Part shown: one piece after another, positions 50,099 to 59,300 of the stretch
Layout of the letters: each line of letters begins with the position of its first letter
Numbering within the stretch: the first letter of the stretch is position 1
Source: a bacterium
Lineage (GTDB): Bacteria > Krumholzibacteriota > Krumholzibacteriia > LZORAL124-64-63
NCBI GenBank assembly: GCA_024231905.1
Contig: JAAEQC010000140.1
Coordinates: forward strand, 124,001 to 188,000
Length of the DNA: 64,000 nucleotides
Reading direction: 5' to 3'
Program-made: the position numbers and the translations under genes
The notes under the pieces: model-generated
Database searches by the model: none
What the model was told of the DNA's origin: nothing
The model's input: only the letters and a program-made list of their open reading frames with translations

Positions 50099-52504
50099 AT
50101 GAAACACACGCGCGTACCCGTATCCGTCCTCCTGGTCCTGCTGGTCGGCGCCCTGGCCGGCACGGCATTCGGCCAGGTGGACAAGCTGGCCCCGATCGAG
50201 GGCGTGAACTTCGCAGTCGGCGATGTCGACGGCGTCTTCATCCCCAACACGACCTCCGATCCCACTTCCGAAGAGGGCATCGTGTCTCTCTCCCTGCGGG
50301 GGATCGTCGGGTCGGCTCCCGACAGCGCCAAGACCATCGTTTTCAAGATCGCCTATCCCGTCGACCAGCTCGCTTTCCTCGGCGGCTCCCTCGATGCTTT
50401 CGGTAGTATCGCCGCCGGGGATGTGGTCTGGCCCGGCGACGAGATCTACTCCGAGACGGCCGGCGTCGTGACTGTCTTCCTGGACGCCGGCGCAGTGGCG
50501 ACTCCGACGGATTTCGTCGAGTTCTACTACCTGAAATTCGCGCCCCTGTGCCAGGAGTCCGGCGCGCCGGCCACGATGACCGTGCTGACCGGGCTCGCCG
50601 AGAGCTACGTCAGCTACCAGGACCTGCACTACACCGATCCGTCGTCGCCGGCGCCCACCGGTACGTTCTCCGTGGCCGAGTACGCGGGCTACGTATCGGT
50701 CCTCGACGACGACCCCTTCGACGGCGAACCGGCCGGGATCTCCCTGCCGGGCGCCGTGGACGCGGACCTGGTCATCGACGTGCCCATCTACCTGTCGAGC
50801 AACGCCAACGTGCTGCGGGTGCAGGGATTCGTTCCTTATGACGAGACGCGGTTGGTTCCCATCGGCGTTGTCGCCGGTAATGACTGCACCCCCTGGTATT
50901 GGACCTACGGGGGGCCGCCCGATCCCATGAACGGGACCATCTACATCGACCTGTTCAATTACCCGTTCTCGGACAACGACACGAGCACGCCTTGCTTGCT
51001 GGCGACCGTGAGCTTCCGCGTGGTAGGTGACTGGCGCGGCGAGACGGAACCGGTGGAGTTCCAGCCCTGGGGCGTGGGAATCCACGTGGGCAACAGTACC
51101 GAGGATGTGTGCGCGCCGTTGGCTGCCGCCTACACCTACCATTCCGGTCCGGTCACCATGGAGGACTACGCAGCGACGCTGGCCATGGTCGTCGAGGACA
51201 TGGTCTATGCGGACGACGCGGGAACAGCCAAGATCTTTTCCGGCGTGATCGAGGCTACCCACAACTACACCATTGGCGGCGACACGGTCGTCGACGATCC
51301 GACCGCAGCCGCCATCAGGATCGATCTGGACCTGGGACCGGACATGGTCCTGCTCAACATGCACCAGCCCGATCCCGGCGCGCCGGATCCCGCCAACCCC
51401 TTGGACGACTTCTGGTTCGAATACCAGATCTCAAGCGCCAAGTCGCCGCTGCAGAAGATCGAGCTCTACTCATCCTACGAGATGGGCGTCGTGGGCGAAC
51501 GCTCGCACACCGCTGATTCGACGCCCCTGGTCGGCCTGGACTTCATCCAGCAGAACATCGCCGCCCCGGCCACGTTCGAGACCGACGGTTTCCCGCTTAC
51601 CTTGGCGTGTGATTTCGAGGGCCGGTTCGCGCGGGTGCGCGACGCCGTCACCGATTCGCTGGAGACGAACTGCGCCGACAATCTGACCCTCGTGCAGGCG
51701 CCGCGACTCGCCTACGCCAACGCCGAGCTGACCTGCGACCAGCGCACGAGCACGCGGCCCTCGAGCGTGGTCCAGGATTACTACCTGCGTTCCACCTTCC
51801 CGGTGGCGGACTTCCTCGTGACCGTCGTCGAGGACGGGCCCCACCACATCATCGACGTGGATCCCGCAGCCGGGGTCGAGATCGTGGACCAGGGTCTACA
51901 CCACGTGACCTTCGGCCCGACGACAGGCTGGCAACCGGACGTCTTCGCGACCCGGTACACCCTGGGCTCCATCACCTACAACACCTCGGCCGCCGCGGTC
52001 GCCCACGACGTGCTGAAGTCCGTTGCGGCGGACAAGGACATCAATCCGCCCATCCGTTGGTGCTGGCGGTGGACGACCATCGCTTTCGGCGGCGACTCCT
52101 TCGTCCACGACGCCACGGGACAGGACCCGTTCCTGTTCACGGCCACCGGCAGTGTCGGCACGCGTTACGACTGCTCGCCGATCATCGATCCGGACACCCC
52201 GGCGGTCTTGAACAAGGCGTTGCCGGCGGCCTTCGCCCTGGTGGGCAACCACCCGAATCCCTTCAACCCCGAGACGGTCATCTCCTTCGAACTCCCGGAG
52301 GCGTCGGCCGTGAAGATCGTCATCCACGACGTGCAGGGCCGGCGGGTGACCACCCTCGTGGACGGGGTACGCGAGGCGGGCCGCTACGAGGCGGTCTGGA
52401 CGGGCCGTGACCAGACGGGCCGGCGCGTGGCCTCGGGGACGTACTTCTATGTCATGCGGGCCGGGGACTTCACCGAGTACAAGAAGATGATCCTGCTGAA
52501 GTAG
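50099..52504 (+). CDS. Secreted 801-residue protein with FlgD-like C-terminal domain
   Basis: A signal peptide (MKHTRVPVSVLLVLLVGALAG ...) starts at 50099 after GGAGGGT. The mature protein has at least two repeated beta-sandwich segments that recall cohesin-like folds (EGIVSLSLRGIVGSAPDSAK with DQLAFLGGSLDAFGSIAAGD, and VDADLVIDVPIYLSSNANVL with VQGFVPYDETRLVPIGVVAG). The last 85 residues are the FlgD-like domain (NPFNPETVISFEL, WTGRDQTGRRVASGTYFYV, KKMILLK). Catalytic residues are not visible. A strong terminator follows. Confidence 0.82.
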   Translation: MKHTRVPVSVLLVLLVGALAGTAFGQVDKLAPIEGVNFAVGDVDGVFIPNTTSDPTSEEGIVSLSLRGIVGSAPDSAKTIVFKIAYPVDQLAFLGGSLDAFGSIAAGDVVWPGDEIYSETAGVVTVFLDAGAVATPTDFVEFYYLKFAPLCQESGAPATMTVLTGLAESYVSYQDLHYTDPSSPAPTGTFSVAEYAGYVSVLDDDPFDGEPAGISLPGAVDADLVIDVPIYLSSNANVLRVQGFVPYDETRLVPIGVVAGNDCTPWYWTYGGPPDPMNGTIYIDLFNYPFSDNDTSTPCLLATVSFRVVGDWRGETEPVEFQPWGVGIHVGNSTEDVCAPLAAAYTYHSGPVTMEDYAATLAMVVEDMVYADDAGTAKIFSGVIEATHNYTIGGDTVVDDPTAAAIRIDLDLGPDMVLLNMHQPDPGAPDPANPLDDFWFEYQISSAKSPLQKIELYSSYEMGVVGERSHTADSTPLVGLDFIQQNIAAPATFETDGFPLTLACDFEGRFARVRDAVTDSLETNCADNLTLVQAPRLAYANAELTCDQRTSTRPSSVVQDYYLRSTFPVADFLVTVVEDGPHHIIDVDPAAGVEIVDQGLHHVTFGPTTGWQPDVFATRYTLGSITYNTSAAAVAHDVLKSVAADKDINPPIRWCWRWTTIAFGGDSFVHDATGQDPFLFTATGSVGTRYDCSPIIDPDTPAVLNKALPAAFALVGNHPNPFNPETVISFELPEASAVKIVIHDVQGRRVTTLVDGVREAGRYEAVWTGRDQTGRRVASGTYFYVMRAGDFTEYKKMILLK

Positions 52505-52530
52505 GGTACGAACCGGTTCGGAAAGAAGAG

Positions 52531-52559
52531 GCGGCCGCCCCACGGGGCGGCCGCTTTTT
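52531..52559 (+). terminator. Rho-independent terminator
   Basis: 10-bp GC hairpin GCGGCCGCCC (arms 52531-52540 and 52545-52554) with loop CACG, followed by TTTTT; 27 bases after the stop of the 801-residue protein. Confidence 0.9.
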
Positions 52560-52577
52560 CGAGGAGCCGGGAACGTG

Positions 52578-53318
52578 TCAGGCTGGCCGGCGGCGATTGG
52601 CGAGAGCGGCTCCGGCGAGTCCGAACAGGCCCAGGCCACCCAGGGCCAGGACGAGCGGGGGGGCGGCAGTCAGGCGGTAGGCCGCGAAACGGAGGGGACC
52701 GGTGCGGACGAAGGAGACCGATAGATCGCCCGGCAACGCCAGATCCTCGGGAATGGGCTCGATCAGCGCCCGGTATCGGCCGTGGCCGGGCAGTGCCGCC
52801 CCGGCGGGTAGACGGGCAGGCGGGGTGGCCAGACGTCCGCGCCAGTGGTGGTCGTCGTCCAGGCCGGTGATCTCCACCCGATAGGCCGTGGCGCCGGGAA
52901 CCGGTGTCCAGTCCAGGTGCGGCCGGTCCGCCAGGACGACTTCGCCTTCCACCGGGCGCACCACGTGGGTGGCATCGACACCGCGGCGCGGCACGGTATG
53001 GGTGGCCGGCCGCGGCGGCACGAGGAAGGCCAGAACCAGGGCCGCCGCCAAGGCGCACCCACCGCTCCAGGCTGCCAGGCGCGGTCCGCGGTGGCGCGTC
53101 GCGACAACCACCTCGCCGTCTTCCAACAAGCGTGACACCTGCGCCGAGACGGCATGCTCGAGGCGGCAGGCGTCGCAGACCAGCAGGTGGTCCTCGAACC
53201 GGGCGCGGGTGTCCGCGGCCAGGTCGGGATCGCGCAGCTGCCAGAGCAGTTCACCGACTGCGGGCTCGACGCACTCGAACTCCATGTCCTGGGGGTGGGG
53301 CCCGTTGTTCATGGTCAT
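52578..53318 (-). CDS. zf-HC2-type anti-sigma factor with FN3-like domain and C-terminal membrane tail
   Basis: A 246-residue protein overlapping the sigma-factor stop by four bases (ATGA at 53315-53318); an alternative start is 53312. The zinc-finger motif HxxxCxxC is H44-C48-C51 in DHLLVCDACRLEH, the anti-sigma signature. A transmembrane helix follows at about 82-100. The periplasmic part (about 120-215) reads like a fibronectin-III domain (LDWTPVPGATAYRVEITGLD, ... GRYRALIEPIPE). It ends with a second hydrophobic helix (PLVLALGGLGLFGLAGAALA) and RRRPA, similar to C-terminal sorting tails. It should hold the adjacent sigma factor at the membrane. Confidence 0.82.
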   Translation of the reverse strand: MTMNNGPHPQDMEFECVEPAVGELLWQLRDPDLAADTRARFEDHLLVCDACRLEHAVSAQVSRLLEDGEVVVATRHRGPRLAAWSGGCALAAALVLAFLVPPRPATHTVPRRGVDATHVVRPVEGEVVLADRPHLDWTPVPGATAYRVEITGLDDDHHWRGRLATPPARLPAGAALPGHGRYRALIEPIPEDLALPGDLSVSFVRTGPLRFAAYRLTAAPPLVLALGGLGLFGLAGAALANRRRPA

Positions 53319-53965
53319 TTCCTCTCCGGGCAACGTGGTTCGTTCTCGACCCCGTCGGCGAAGGAACAAATCCCGAGGCGTTTCTTCAAAAGCTCCCCGG
53401 CTTTCAGCAAGCATTTGGCGTGGCGGTAGTAGATGCTCTGGACCGACTTCAGACCGGCCCGGAGCCGCATCTGTTCGACCGTGGCGCCCTCCACGTAGAG
53501 CGCGTGCAGCAGGTCGCGGCACAGGTCGTCGAGACGGTCCACGGCGCGCTGGACGAGGCGACGGACCTCGTCGGCCTCCAGCAGGTCCAGGGGATCCGGA
53601 TCCCGGGCCGCCAGGCGATCGGTGTACGGATCGAGGGACGCAGTGGCGTGCCGGCGGCGCCAGAGGAGCCAGTTGCGGCACCGGTTCCGGGTCACGGCGA
53701 TGGCGAAATGGACGACGCTGCCCTCGAAGCCGCCCCGCCGCCGCAGGGCATCGAGGACCGCGACCACGGCGTCCTGGGCCAGATCGTCGATCTCGGCGTG
53801 ATCGGGTTTGAGGAATTCCTCGGCGGTGATCCGGGCGTGGTTGGAGAGCAGAGCGGCCAGACGCTCGGTGGCAGCGACGTCGCCGGCCACGAAGGCGGCG
53901 ACGAGGGGTGTGATCTGTGCGTCGCTGAGGCGCTCGCCGGGGTGACCGGAAGCATCCGGTATCAT
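53315..53965 (-). CDS. ECF-family RNA polymerase sigma factor
   Basis: A 216-residue sigma factor. Region 2 includes HAEIDDLAQDAVVAVLDALR and HFAIAVTRNRCRNWLLWRRRH; region 4 includes CRDLLHALYVEGATVEQMRL and SVQSIYYRHAKCLLKAGELL. The product is ECF-sized. The start at 53965 has GGTGG eight bases upstream; the frame extends back only as shadow of the next gene. Overlap with the zf-HC2 gene indicates a sigma/anti-sigma pair. It is divergent from the CHAT lipoprotein gene, 105 bases apart. Confidence 0.88.
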   Translation of the reverse strand: MIPDASGHPGERLSDAQITPLVAAFVAGDVAATERLAALLSNHARITAEEFLKPDHAEIDDLAQDAVVAVLDALRRRGGFEGSVVHFAIAVTRNRCRNWLLWRRRHATASLDPYTDRLAARDPDPLDLLEADEVRRLVQRAVDRLDDLCRDLLHALYVEGATVEQMRLRAGLKSVQSIYYRHAKCLLKAGELLKKRLGICSFADGVENEPRCPERK

Positions 53966-54070
53966 GGGAATCCACCGTGGTTGCCGACGCCGGGACACTT
54001 GCGAAGAGGGAGCATAGGGTGATTCAATGGGGCTGTCCACCGCGGCAGTTGTCACCGGAGGGAGCGGTCC

Positions 54071-57000
54071 ATGCGTCGAAGAAGCCTCGTTTCCGCCGTA
54101 ATCGTGCTGCTTGCCGCCTCCCCGGCGGCCTGGATCGCCGGCTGCGGTACCGGGGAGTCCGACCCCTGGTGGAGCGGCTTGTACGACCTCTCGGGAATCG
54201 TCGCCTCCGCTGAGCTGGCCGGGCACGTGTCGGAATCCCTGGCGGCTCACGAAACGCCCGTGATCACACCCCACGACGATGACCTGGCGGCTTACGAAGA
54301 CCTCATCGTGCGACTGTGGGCCCCCGCCACCCGCCAGGCCGCCGGTGACGAGATCTACGCACGCTGGCAGGTCGAACCCCGGAACGTGCTCTGGCTCGAG
54401 CTGGCCAAGAACTACGACTTCCTGCTGCGCCGTCGCGACGCTCTGGAGGCCATGTGCGCGATACCGGAACTGGGCGATCCGGACACGCCCCTGGGCGCCT
54501 ACGTGGCCGGCCGCTTGCGATTCCGCCACGGAGACCGCGGCGAACTGTACCGGCGCGCGGAAACCGGGGTGGACGAACTGGAACCGTTGGCGCGGGTCTG
54601 GCTGCAGTTCAAGCTCTCCGAGGTGGACAACGAAGCGGGCGACAACCTGGCCGGCGTGCGCCGTCTGTTGGCCGTGCTTCCGCAAGCCCGGGTCATGGGC
54701 GGCGCCCGGCTCGAGGCCCTGGCCTGGGACCGGACAGCGGGCCTCTTGACCCTGGCCGACCGGCTCGATGACGCGCTTCACGCAGTTGCGATCGCCGGCG
54801 TCCTTTTCGAACGAGCCGGTGCGGAGTACGAGATGCTGCGCGTCCGCATCCGCCTGGCGAAGATTCTCGACGCCCGGCGGGAGCACCTCGTCGCCCGGCG
54901 GGAACTCCTGGCCCTGGCCGAGGAAGCCGGGGCCAAGGATTTCGACTGGTTGGGGCAACGAGCTCGCGACAACGCGGCAGGCGCGGCGGTCGACCAGGGC
55001 GACTATGTCTTCGCCCTGGACCTGGACCGGGCCGCGCTGGCCCAGGCTCGCGCCCTCGACGATCCGCTCAACCTGCCGCGTACGTTGGCCTCGGTTGCCC
55101 ATGATCACCGCATGCTGGGCGCGCTGGATTCCTGCCGCGTGTATCTCATGGCGGCCAAGGACGCCGTGGCCGCCTATCCCGACGGCCGCAACCGGATGCT
55201 GTTGAACGGCACGCTCGCCGAATACTACTGCCTGGTCGGTCAATACGATCTGGCCGACTCGTTGCTGGCGGCCGCTGCCGGCATGGGAGACGCCGCGGGC
55301 ACGTCCAACGACGAGGCGCGCATGCTCCTGAAACTCCTACCCCAGGCACTGGAAATGGGTCGCGCAGACCTGGCCTACCGCTGGTTGGATCGTCTCGATG
55401 ATTTGACGGGGTCCATGCACAACCGCGGCCTGGACGAGAACCTGCGAGCAGACCACCGGATCGCTTCCCTGCGCCTGCTCACGCGCCAGGGCGAGTTCGT
55501 ACGTGCCGCTGCAGCGCAACGGGCGGCGGAAGCGGCGGTGGCAACGGCCGGCGGCGAGGGCAAGGTCTGGGAGGTGAGCGCGGCTGCCGGCGAACTGGCT
55601 CTGGCACGGGGTGACGTGGTCGCTGCCGAGACCTCGTTCACCGAGTGCCTGGCCCTGGCCGCCGGCGGTACGGATCCGGACCTGCTGATTCGGAGCCGAC
55701 GACAACTGGGTCAGGTTCTGCTGGCCCAGGGCCGTTCCGTCGAAGCGCGGGAGCTGTTCCGGCCCGTGGCCGAGGACACCACGTTCGGTCGCCGCTTCAG
55801 CAGTCGCCTGCACAACCTGCTGCTGACCGGCGAATCCTTTCTGGCCGAAGGGCGTTCCGTGAAGGCCCAGGCGAGTTTTCGGCGCGTGCTGACCATGGCG
55901 GGGCGCCATACGCCGGCGGACCTGGTCGCCGCCGCCGAGTTGGGCCTGGGGCGGGCTCTGGCGTTGGCAGGCGATGCTCCCGAGGCCATGGCCGCCCTGG
56001 AACGGGCCCGCCAGGCTCTGGCCCAGGCGCCTGGCCGCTCCTCCTTCGACGAGATCGCGGCCTACCTGGCGGACGACGAGCGTCGTGTGCGCGAGGCGCT
56101 GGCGGGTCTGCTGCTCGACCATCCCGATCTGCCGGAGGGAAATCCGGCGGAAGCCGCCCTGGCCGTGGCACGACCCGATCTGGCTGGAGCGCCGCTCCCG
56201 GCGTCCGGTGCGCCGCGCCTCGTATTCTTCGTGGGCGAGGAACGGTCCTACGGCTGGATCGTGACCGACGTCGGTGTCACCTGCGACCGGTTGCCGGGAC
56301 GGGCCGGCCTGCGGGCCATGCTGGCCCCGGTGATCGCGGATCTGGCGACGCCGGGCAGGCCACCAGCGGAACGGCCGCGCGCTGAACTGGCTGCCGCCCT
56401 GGTCGGCGGTCTGATCCGGGTTTGGCGGCAGGACCGGGTGCTGTCCGTCGCTCCCGATGATCTGCTCCATGGCGTACCGTGGTGCGCCCTGCCGTGGCCT
56501 GGTGGACCGGAGGGCACCCTGATCCTCGATCACGGTCCCGTTGTGTTGACGGCCGGCGGTCCGGTAAGCCCGACGCGCGTCTCAGTGCCGGGCACGCGGC
56601 CGATCCTCGCTGTGGGCCGCGACGGCGCCGGCGATGCCGGGGCGGAACTGCCGACGCTACGGAACGCCGAATCCGAAGCGCGGCGCGTGGCAGCGCTGTG
56701 GCCTATCGAACAGCAGGAAATCCGGGTCGGTGAGGCGGCGGCCTGGGATGATCTGGTGCTGTCCGGCCTGGACCGCTTCGGCGTCGTCCACGTGGCGACC
56801 CATGCCACGGTTCACCAAGGTCTGCCGGGACGGTCCACCCTGAGGCTGGCGTCGGGCGACGGATCCGAACCGGTCACCGTGGCGGCGGTGGCGGATCTCG
56901 ATCTGGACGCGGACCTCGTCTACCTCTCCTGCTGCCACGCGGGCCGGCGCCTCGGTCGCCGCGGCGGCGGGACCGTGGACTTCGCCGGAGCCTTCCTGGA

Positions 57001-57211
57001 TGCGGGGGCACGGTCGGTGGTGGCTTCGACCCTGTGGGTCGACGACGAGGCCGCCGCAGCGCTGGCCGGGAGTTTCTACCGACTCTGGCTATCGGGAGCG
57101 GGGCGGGCCGAAGCCCTGCGCGGAGCACAGCAGGAACTACGCTCCGCCCGGGATGAGTGGCGCCATCCGGCCTACTGGGCCTTCACCCGCCTCGTCGGCG
57201 CCGCGGATTAG
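54071..57211 (+). CDS. CHAT-peptidase/TPR lipoprotein
   Basis: A 1046-residue protein with a lipoprotein signal (lipobox IAGC, Cys near residue 25). Residues about 90-660 consist of helical repeats of the TPR class (LNGTLAEYYCLVGQYDLADS, LLKLLPQALEMGRADLAYRW). The C-terminal 340 residues are a CHAT caspase-like cysteine peptidase. The catalytic His is H911 in HVATHA and the catalytic Cys is C955 in LSCCHAG, both intact. The end WRHPAYWAFTRLVG is also typical. CHAT peptidases include separase-like and Craspase enzymes. Membrane anchoring and the divergent sigma/anti-sigma pair suggest proteolytic control of signalling; this is inferred. Confidence 0.9.
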   Translation: MRRRSLVSAVIVLLAASPAAWIAGCGTGESDPWWSGLYDLSGIVASAELAGHVSESLAAHETPVITPHDDDLAAYEDLIVRLWAPATRQAAGDEIYARWQVEPRNVLWLELAKNYDFLLRRRDALEAMCAIPELGDPDTPLGAYVAGRLRFRHGDRGELYRRAETGVDELEPLARVWLQFKLSEVDNEAGDNLAGVRRLLAVLPQARVMGGARLEALAWDRTAGLLTLADRLDDALHAVAIAGVLFERAGAEYEMLRVRIRLAKILDARREHLVARRELLALAEEAGAKDFDWLGQRARDNAAGAAVDQGDYVFALDLDRAALAQARALDDPLNLPRTLASVAHDHRMLGALDSCRVYLMAAKDAVAAYPDGRNRMLLNGTLAEYYCLVGQYDLADSLLAAAAGMGDAAGTSNDEARMLLKLLPQALEMGRADLAYRWLDRLDDLTGSMHNRGLDENLRADHRIASLRLLTRQGEFVRAAAAQRAAEAAVATAGGEGKVWEVSAAAGELALARGDVVAAETSFTECLALAAGGTDPDLLIRSRRQLGQVLLAQGRSVEARELFRPVAEDTTFGRRFSSRLHNLLLTGESFLAEGRSVKAQASFRRVLTMAGRHTPADLVAAAELGLGRALALAGDAPEAMAALERARQALAQAPGRSSFDEIAAYLADDERRVREALAGLLLDHPDLPEGNPAEAALAVARPDLAGAPLPASGAPRLVFFVGEERSYGWIVTDVGVTCDRLPGRAGLRAMLAPVIADLATPGRPPAERPRAELAAALVGGLIRVWRQDRVLSVAPDDLLHGVPWCALPWPGGPEGTLILDHGPVVLTAGGPVSPTRVSVPGTRPILAVGRDGAGDAGAELPTLRNAESEARRVAALWPIEQQEIRVGEAAAWDDLVLSGLDRFGVVHVATHATVHQGLPGRSTLRLASGDGSEPVTVAAVADLDLDADLVYLSCCHAGRRLGRRGGGTVDFAGAFLDAGARSVVASTLWVDDEAAAALAGSFYRLWLSGAGRAEALRGAQQELRSARDEWRHPAYWAFTRLVGAAD

Positions 57212-57217
57212 GTCGGC

Positions 57218-58060
57218 TCAGCGGAACAGGGGCAACGCGTCGAACGGCTCCAGCGGGTCGGGGGGCAGGTCCGTCCAGCAATGGGCGGTCTCGGCCACTC
57301 CGAGATAATCCAGCACACCGGGTCCGCCTGGAGGATCGTCCCCGCTCACCAGCGTCCAACGGGAGAAATGCTCGACCTGGAAGCCTATTCCACTGGTCCA
57401 GGGCAACGGCGCCGCCGGCGGTGGGGTGGATTCCGTCGAATAATAGAAGCCGTTTCGAACCTTCTCCACCTGGTAATGGGTCGTGTTCTCGTGGGTCTCG
57501 GCGGTGATGTGGGCCAGGTCGAACCCATTGCCTTCGGGCTCTTCCGCGAAGTCGGGCCAGGACATGATCACGGTCACCGCCTCGTCGAAATCGATATCCG
57601 GCGAGAACATGATGGGCACGGCGGTCCAGGGTTCGGGGTCGCCGCCACCGATGGGTATGGCGCCGTCGGGAATCGGCACCGACACGGTGAACTGGACCAT
57701 GGGATATCCGGGATAGGAACTCGGTACTGCACCTTCCGGCACCATGAGCGTGATGGTCTGTCCGTCGCCCCAACCCACTGGTTCGAAGGTGAACTCGCTG
57801 TCCATGCTGCAGTCGAGCACGGCGTTGTAGGGTCGCCAGAAGGCTCCGGACGGCATCTCGTACCACTCCTCCAACTGCACGTGGAGCGATCGGTCGCAGG
57901 TGCCCGTCTCGAAACCGTAGTAGGCCTCGGTGGTCTGGACGTCGATGGAAGTCGGCTCCAAAGGCGGTGCGGTGGGCGGTGTCTCCTGGCAGGCGCCGAG
58001 GATGGCCAGCGCGACTGTTGCCCCGAGCAGCAGCAGAATGCGTCCTGATGGAATCTTCAT
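57218..58060 (-). CDS. Secreted lipoprotein of unknown function
   Basis: A 280-residue lipoprotein: the signal sequence MKIPSGRILLLLGATVALA ends in lipobox ILGAC, so Cys24 should be acylated. A beta-rich domain spans about residues 55-240 (FTFEPVGWGDGQTITLMVPE, FTVSVPIPDG, VTVIMSWPDFAEE). It resembles ZU5-like or intervening beta-sandwich domains, but no family is certain. It is convergent with the CHAT gene, six bases from its stop. Confidence 0.72.
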   Translation of the reverse strand: MKIPSGRILLLLGATVALAILGACQETPPTAPPLEPTSIDVQTTEAYYGFETGTCDRSLHVQLEEWYEMPSGAFWRPYNAVLDCSMDSEFTFEPVGWGDGQTITLMVPEGAVPSSYPGYPMVQFTVSVPIPDGAIPIGGGDPEPWTAVPIMFSPDIDFDEAVTVIMSWPDFAEEPEGNGFDLAHITAETHENTTHYQVEKVRNGFYYSTESTPPPAAPLPWTSGIGFQVEHFSRWTLVSGDDPPGGPGVLDYLGVAETAHCWTDLPPDPLEPFDALPLFR

Positions 58061-58124
58061 GGGACATTACCTCTCGTCATGGAGCGTAGACCGATACCGT
58101 CGCAGGCCAGGAACACCACGCTGT

Positions 58125-58145
58125 CGCGATTTTCAAAAATCCGCG
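58125..58145 (-). terminator. Possible terminator after the PAS histidine kinase
   Basis: AT-rich-core inverted repeat CGCGATTTT / AAAATCCGCG (one bulged base) lying ten bases beyond the minus-strand stop at 58155. Confidence 0.4.
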
Positions 58146-58154
58146 GATCCTACC

Positions 58155-59300
58155 TCAGCGCGGCAACACGACCCGGAACTCCGTCCCCGCGTGTTCAGAG
58201 GATGTGAAAGCCACCTCGGCGCCCAGCAGGGTCTCGCCCAGGTGCTTGGCCGAATAGGTGCCCAGACCGCGTCCGGTGCCTTCCTTGGTCGAGAAATTGC
58301 GTTCGAAGATGCGGTGCCGGATCTGCGGATCGATGGCTCCGGCGTTCCACACGTGGAAAACGGCGGAGTCGTGGTTGGCCATGGTGCGCACCTCGACCCG
58401 CCCGCCCGCGGGGGTGGCCTCCAGCGCGTTGGCCACCAGATTGGACAGCACCCTCAGCAGCACCCAGGCGTCGGTGCGGATCCAGGTGTGAGAGTCGGTG
58501 TCGTCCACGTCCAGGTGCCGCTCCTTGGTCGCCCCGTGGAATCGGAAGACCTTTCGCAGTTCCGACTGGACGCGCGCCAGGGGCACGTGGTCGGACGCGA
58601 TCCGGAAGGCCTTCAGATCCTCCGTGACCAGCAACCGCTGCAACTCCATCTCCCGTGACAGGTGCTGCACCAGTTCGCCCAGGTGCCGGCCGAGTCCACG
58701 CACCTCGTCCGAGTCGGGTTCCGTGGCCATGAGTTCGGAGGTGGACTGCAGCCCCTGCATGATATTGTTCACGTCGTGGAGAAAAGTGCGCTCGAGGACG
58801 GCCAGGCGGTGCGCGCGGGTCACGTCGTGGATGAAGAGCAGGATGAAGTCGTTGCTGTCCATGGTGAACCGGCAGGCCTTGACGTCCACCACGAGGTCGC
58901 GCGATTCACGTCCCGAGCGGATCGTGATCGTGGCCGATCGCACGTTGGACACATCGTTCTGCTGAGCCTCGATGATGGCCCGGACGGCGCCGCAGGTACC
59001 GCAGGCGCGCGAGGTTCCGCAGCCACCTTGTTCCTCGTGGGCGTGGACGCAATCGAGGACCTCGCCCGGCCGCAGTCCCATCAGCTCACCGGCGTCGTCG
59101 GCCCCGATGGCCTCCAGGAAGACCTTGTTCACCGCCAACACCTGGCGGTGGGCGTTGAGGATGGCCATGAGCCCGTCCACGGAATTCAGCAGGGTGTCGG
59201 TGACGGGATTGTTCGTGACCTGCCGGATCTCGCGGTCGAGATCGGCACCGGTCGCGCGCTCGCCGGGCGCGAACCACGTGTGGGCGCGGGACTCTCTCAT
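58155..59300 (-). CDS. Orphan PAS histidine kinase with a Cys cluster in the PAS domain
   Basis: A 381-residue soluble kinase. An N-terminal PAS domain (about 35-155) contains four cysteines at 84, 94, 100 and 103 (CVHAHEEQGGCGTSRACGTC), a pattern suited to an Fe-S cluster, zinc or a thiol switch. The HisKA-like box is LHDVNNIMQGLQS with the His at 175. ATPase boxes follow: NLVANALEATPAGGR, and GTGRGLGTYSAKHLG. No membrane helix and no response regulator are adjacent. It may sense redox state in the cytoplasm. Confidence 0.85.
   Translation of the reverse strand: MRESRAHTWFAPGERATGADLDREIRQVTNNPVTDTLLNSVDGLMAILNAHRQVLAVNKVFLEAIGADDAGELMGLRPGEVLDCVHAHEEQGGCGTSRACGTCGAVRAIIEAQQNDVSNVRSATITIRSGRESRDLVVDVKACRFTMDSNDFILLFIHDVTRAHRLAVLERTFLHDVNNIMQGLQSTSELMATEPDSDEVRGLGRHLGELVQHLSREMELQRLLVTEDLKAFRIASDHVPLARVQSELRKVFRFHGATKERHLDVDDTDSHTWIRTDAWVLLRVLSNLVANALEATPAGGRVEVRTMANHDSAVFHVWNAGAIDPQIRHRIFERNFSTKEGTGRGLGTYSAKHLGETLLGAEVAFTSSEHAGTEFRVVLPR

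Noticed and set aside
54071..58060. A CRISPR-associated Craspase or gasdermin-type death system around the CHAT gene
   Set aside because: No CRISPR array, cas gene, gasdermin-like or pore-forming neighbour is seen; the CHAT protein is a lipoprotein linked to a sigma factor, and the next gene is a secreted lipoprotein.
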